Shown: positions 62,324-64,000 of the stretch, in pieces
Numbering within the stretch: position 1 is the stretch's first letter
Layout: every line of letters starts with the position of its first letter
Source: an uncultured Bacteroidota bacterium
GTDB lineage: Bacteria > Bacteroidota > Bacteroidia > Chitinophagales > Chitinophagaceae
Assembly: GCA_903882805.1 (NCBI GenBank)
Contig: CAIRYK010000042.1
Coordinates: 124,001-188,000, forward strand
Direction of reading: 5' to 3'
Length of the DNA: 64,000 bases
The notes under the pieces: generated by a model
What the model was told of the DNA's origin: nothing
The model's database searches: none
The model's input: the letters and a program-made list of their open reading frames with translations, nothing else
Translations under genes and position numbers: made by a program

Positions 62324-63406
62324 ATGTCAAAATCAATTACGCTTTCGGTAATTATCGCGGTTTGCGTTGCTGCATATTCCTGCAATAAAAGCGCAACTAA
62401 TACGGCTACAAACACCCCGGCGACGCTGGAGTTGCCGCAAACCACTTACCAATATTACGAAGTACGCTACCCCGAGCGTTTTTACGATAGCCTTAACAGG
62501 GTCGCTACGCTCGGCAGGGTGCTTTTTTACGATGGCCACCTTTCGCTAAACAATGCTATATCGTGCGCAAGCTGCCATAAGCAGGCGTTGGCGTTTTCAG
62601 ACAATGCAGCCCTGAGCGTAGGCTACGAAGGTCGGCTCACCAAGCGCAATTCACCCGGCTTCAATGCCCTAAATCGCACTTCAAATCTGTTTTGGGACGG
62701 CCGCGAAAACAATATCAATAACCTTGCTTTAAAACCCATAACCAATCATGTGGAAATGGGGATAGACGATACTGCTGTATTGCCCAGCAAACTGGCTGCC
62801 CTACCCTATTACCAAGATTTGTTTGTTTCTGCTTTCGGAAAAAGCACAATCACAGCCGGCAAAATATCGCAGGCTATTGCCGTATTTCTCAATAGCATTA
62901 ATGGAAATGGCAGCAGGTTGAGTAAGTACAACACTGGTCAGAAAGATGTGCTTACAGCTCAGGAACTTTACGGAATGCAGCTGTTCGATACCAAATACAA
63001 CTGTGCAGCATGCCATTCGGGCGGCGGCGGTCCATACGGCGGCATGCCCGGATTTAAAGACATAGGGCTCGATCAGACCTATAAAGACGAAGGACGCGGC
63101 GGCCTGCCAGGTATGAGCGCTGAAAAAGGTAAGTTTAAGGTGCCTAATCTGGCCAATGTAGCCCTCACAGGCCCGTATATGCACGATGGTCGCTTCAAAA
63201 CGCTTAGCGACGTACTGGACCATTACAGTGGCAATATTCAAAACAGCGACAACCTGGATACACTGCTCAAAAAGAGCAACGGCGAGCCAATGCGCATGAA
63301 CATTAGCACACAAGAAAAGCAGGCAATTATTGCTTTCTTGGGTACGCTAACTGATTACGAGATTATTACCGATCCTAAATTTTCCAATCCCTTCCAAAAG
63401 AAATAA
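62324..63406 (+). CDS. Dihaem cytochrome c peroxidase (CcpA/MauG family), lipoprotein
   Basis: 360 residues from the ATG at 62324; a longer frame from a TTG at 62261 adds a non-secretory leader. Lipobox AAYSC (Cys20), then two haem sites CASCH (81-85, high-spin) and CAACH (227-231), with NSPGFNALNRTSNLFWDGR between, as in the CcpA/MauG family. The C-terminal KVPNLANVALTGPYMHDGRF holds the distal Met region. It reduces hydrogen peroxide with electrons from a small donor, in the periplasm, attached by lipid. The next gene starts 3 bp downstream, so they form an operon. Confidence 0.92.
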   Translation: MSKSITLSVIIAVCVAAYSCNKSATNTATNTPATLELPQTTYQYYEVRYPERFYDSLNRVATLGRVLFYDGHLSLNNAISCASCHKQALAFSDNAALSVGYEGRLTKRNSPGFNALNRTSNLFWDGRENNINNLALKPITNHVEMGIDDTAVLPSKLAALPYYQDLFVSAFGKSTITAGKISQAIAVFLNSINGNGSRLSKYNTGQKDVLTAQELYGMQLFDTKYNCAACHSGGGGPYGGMPGFKDIGLDQTYKDEGRGGLPGMSAEKGKFKVPNLANVALTGPYMHDGRFKTLSDVLDHYSGNIQNSDNLDTLLKKSNGEPMRMNISTQEKQAIIAFLGTLTDYEIITDPKFSNPFQKK

Positions 63407-63409
63407 TCA

Positions 63410-64000
63410 ATGAAGAAATTATTGCTGATTGCTATACTGGCTGCAGGTGGCAACTACGCCGCTTTTGCACAGACCGATACCCTGACAAAAAAGTTAACCC
63501 ATTCGGTAGGCGTGCAAATAAACGGCCTGATAAAGCAGGTTTTCAACTTCAACAATACTAATACGCCAACTGGTAATCCATACTTGCTGACCTACTCAGT
63601 AAACTCTGTTAAAAATGGCTGGGGGGGGCGCGTTGGCTTTGGGTATGTATATACCGACAACGCCAGCAATGATGGCACTACCGACTTAAAAAGCACAATC
63701 AACCAGCTACAGGTAAGAGTAGGCTTTGAGAAAGCATTTAAACTTAATGAAAAATGGAGCGCAGGCGTAGGTATAGATGGACTTGCTAATGTAAACGATG
63801 ACAAAACAACCAGCAGGGTGGTTTCTTTCGACACCATAACTACCATTACCAAAAGCGCCATAAAAAGCTATGGCTGCGGCGCTATGGGCTGGCTGCGCTA
63901 CAGCCTCACGCCACATATACAAATAGGCACTGAGGCCAGCTTGTACTATACATCTGGCAAACAAACGCAGAGCGTTGCAATAACCCGTAAAGTTTTCACT
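63410..64000 (+). CDS. Outer-membrane beta-barrel protein, partial (3' end outside window)
   Basis: 197 residues visible. The start at 63410 follows the peroxidase stop by three bases. Signal peptide MKKLLLIAILAAGG... ends near AFA|QTD. The strands VGVQINGLIKQVFNF, GWGGRVGFGYVYTD, LQVRVGFEKAFKLN and HIQIGTEASLYYTSG alternate as in an outer-membrane barrel. The frame is open to the window edge. The tight coupling to the peroxidase suggests a shared regulon, but not a known pathway. Confidence 0.82.
   Translation, partial: MKKLLLIAILAAGGNYAAFAQTDTLTKKLTHSVGVQINGLIKQVFNFNNTNTPTGNPYLLTYSVNSVKNGWGGRVGFGYVYTDNASNDGTTDLKSTINQLQVRVGFEKAFKLNEKWSAGVGIDGLANVNDDKTTSRVVSFDTITTITKSAIKSYGCGAMGWLRYSLTPHIQIGTEASLYYTSGKQTQSVAITRKVFT

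Noticed and set aside
1-64000. tRNA, rRNA, prophage or integrated element
   Set aside because: No cloverleaf, rRNA segment, integrase, transposase or phage structural gene was found on either strand.

Overview
The window comes from a member of the Bacteroidota, most likely Chitinophagales or a close relative. The evidence is in the sequence: promoters of the TAnnTTTG (-7) type and almost no Shine-Dalgarno sites, secreted proteins with PKD domains and the gliding-type C-terminal domain used by the type IX secretion system (T9SS), a TPR/histidine kinase/receiver/AraC hybrid regulator, DUF4294 and DUF6089-like proteins, and Bacteroidota-type LeuRS and NADP-isocitrate dehydrogenase. I see no rRNA, tRNA, CRISPR array, prophage or complete insertion sequence. 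Most genes are ordinary chromosomal genes; the accessory parts are surface and secretion genes.

Layout. 1-2.1 kb: two secreted proteins, one running off the left edge. 2.5-3.5 kb: rpsL-rpsG, without fusA behind them. 3.6-6.5 kb: an SDR oxidoreductase, a hotdog thioesterase, a possible gene remnant and two tandem beta-barrel paralogues. 6.5-12.7 kb: a small conserved protein coupled to a PhnP-like metallo-hydrolase, leuS (carrying a translated palindromic insert), a Sco1-like copper protein, a repeat element, cmk and an orphan antitoxin-like gene. 12.7-19.4 kb: a DUF3999/DUF2339 membrane pair, a UbiA prenyltransferase overlapping maf, and a FAD oxidoreductase. 19.6-25.6 kb: an Ig-like lipoprotein, a hybrid two-component regulator and a family 2 glycosyltransferase. 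25.7-34 kb: DUF4294, a beta-barrel, tyrS, a seven-haem cytochrome c/TPR protein, a small beta-barrel, superoxide dismutase and recN.

34.1-46.7 kb holds three giant tandem paralogues (1731, 1113 and about 1117 residues): secreted, PKD-containing, T9SS-type proteins. In the first, an internal unit present twice in the others has expanded to nine copies, eight of them exactly 91 residues long.

47.1-55.7 kb is the most interesting segment. It has a TPR sensor histidine kinase interrupted by a frame break at an A8 run, a single-receiver response regulator, a membrane-anchored helical-repeat protein, a processive family 2 glycosyltransferase with QxxRW, and a TPR protein ending in a YaiO-like outer-membrane barrel. 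It reads as a compact signal-controlled exopolysaccharide synthesis and export system, resembling PgaC/PgaA in logic but not in composition.

55.9-64 kb: a TolB-like propeller, the 2-oxoacid dehydrogenase E2 gene, a VOC protein, icd, a glycosyltransferase overlapping rsmG, a dihaem peroxidase, and a beta-barrel running off the right edge.

Regulatory signals. Several hairpin terminators separate the units. Four genes (the Sco1 gene, cmk, recN, icd) have a -7 box only 4-5 bp before the start codon, which predicts leaderless mRNAs. Three copies of the palindrome GTTGCAAC or a one-base variant lie upstream of the Ig-like lipoprotein gene, next to the hybrid regulator, and are a plausible operator.
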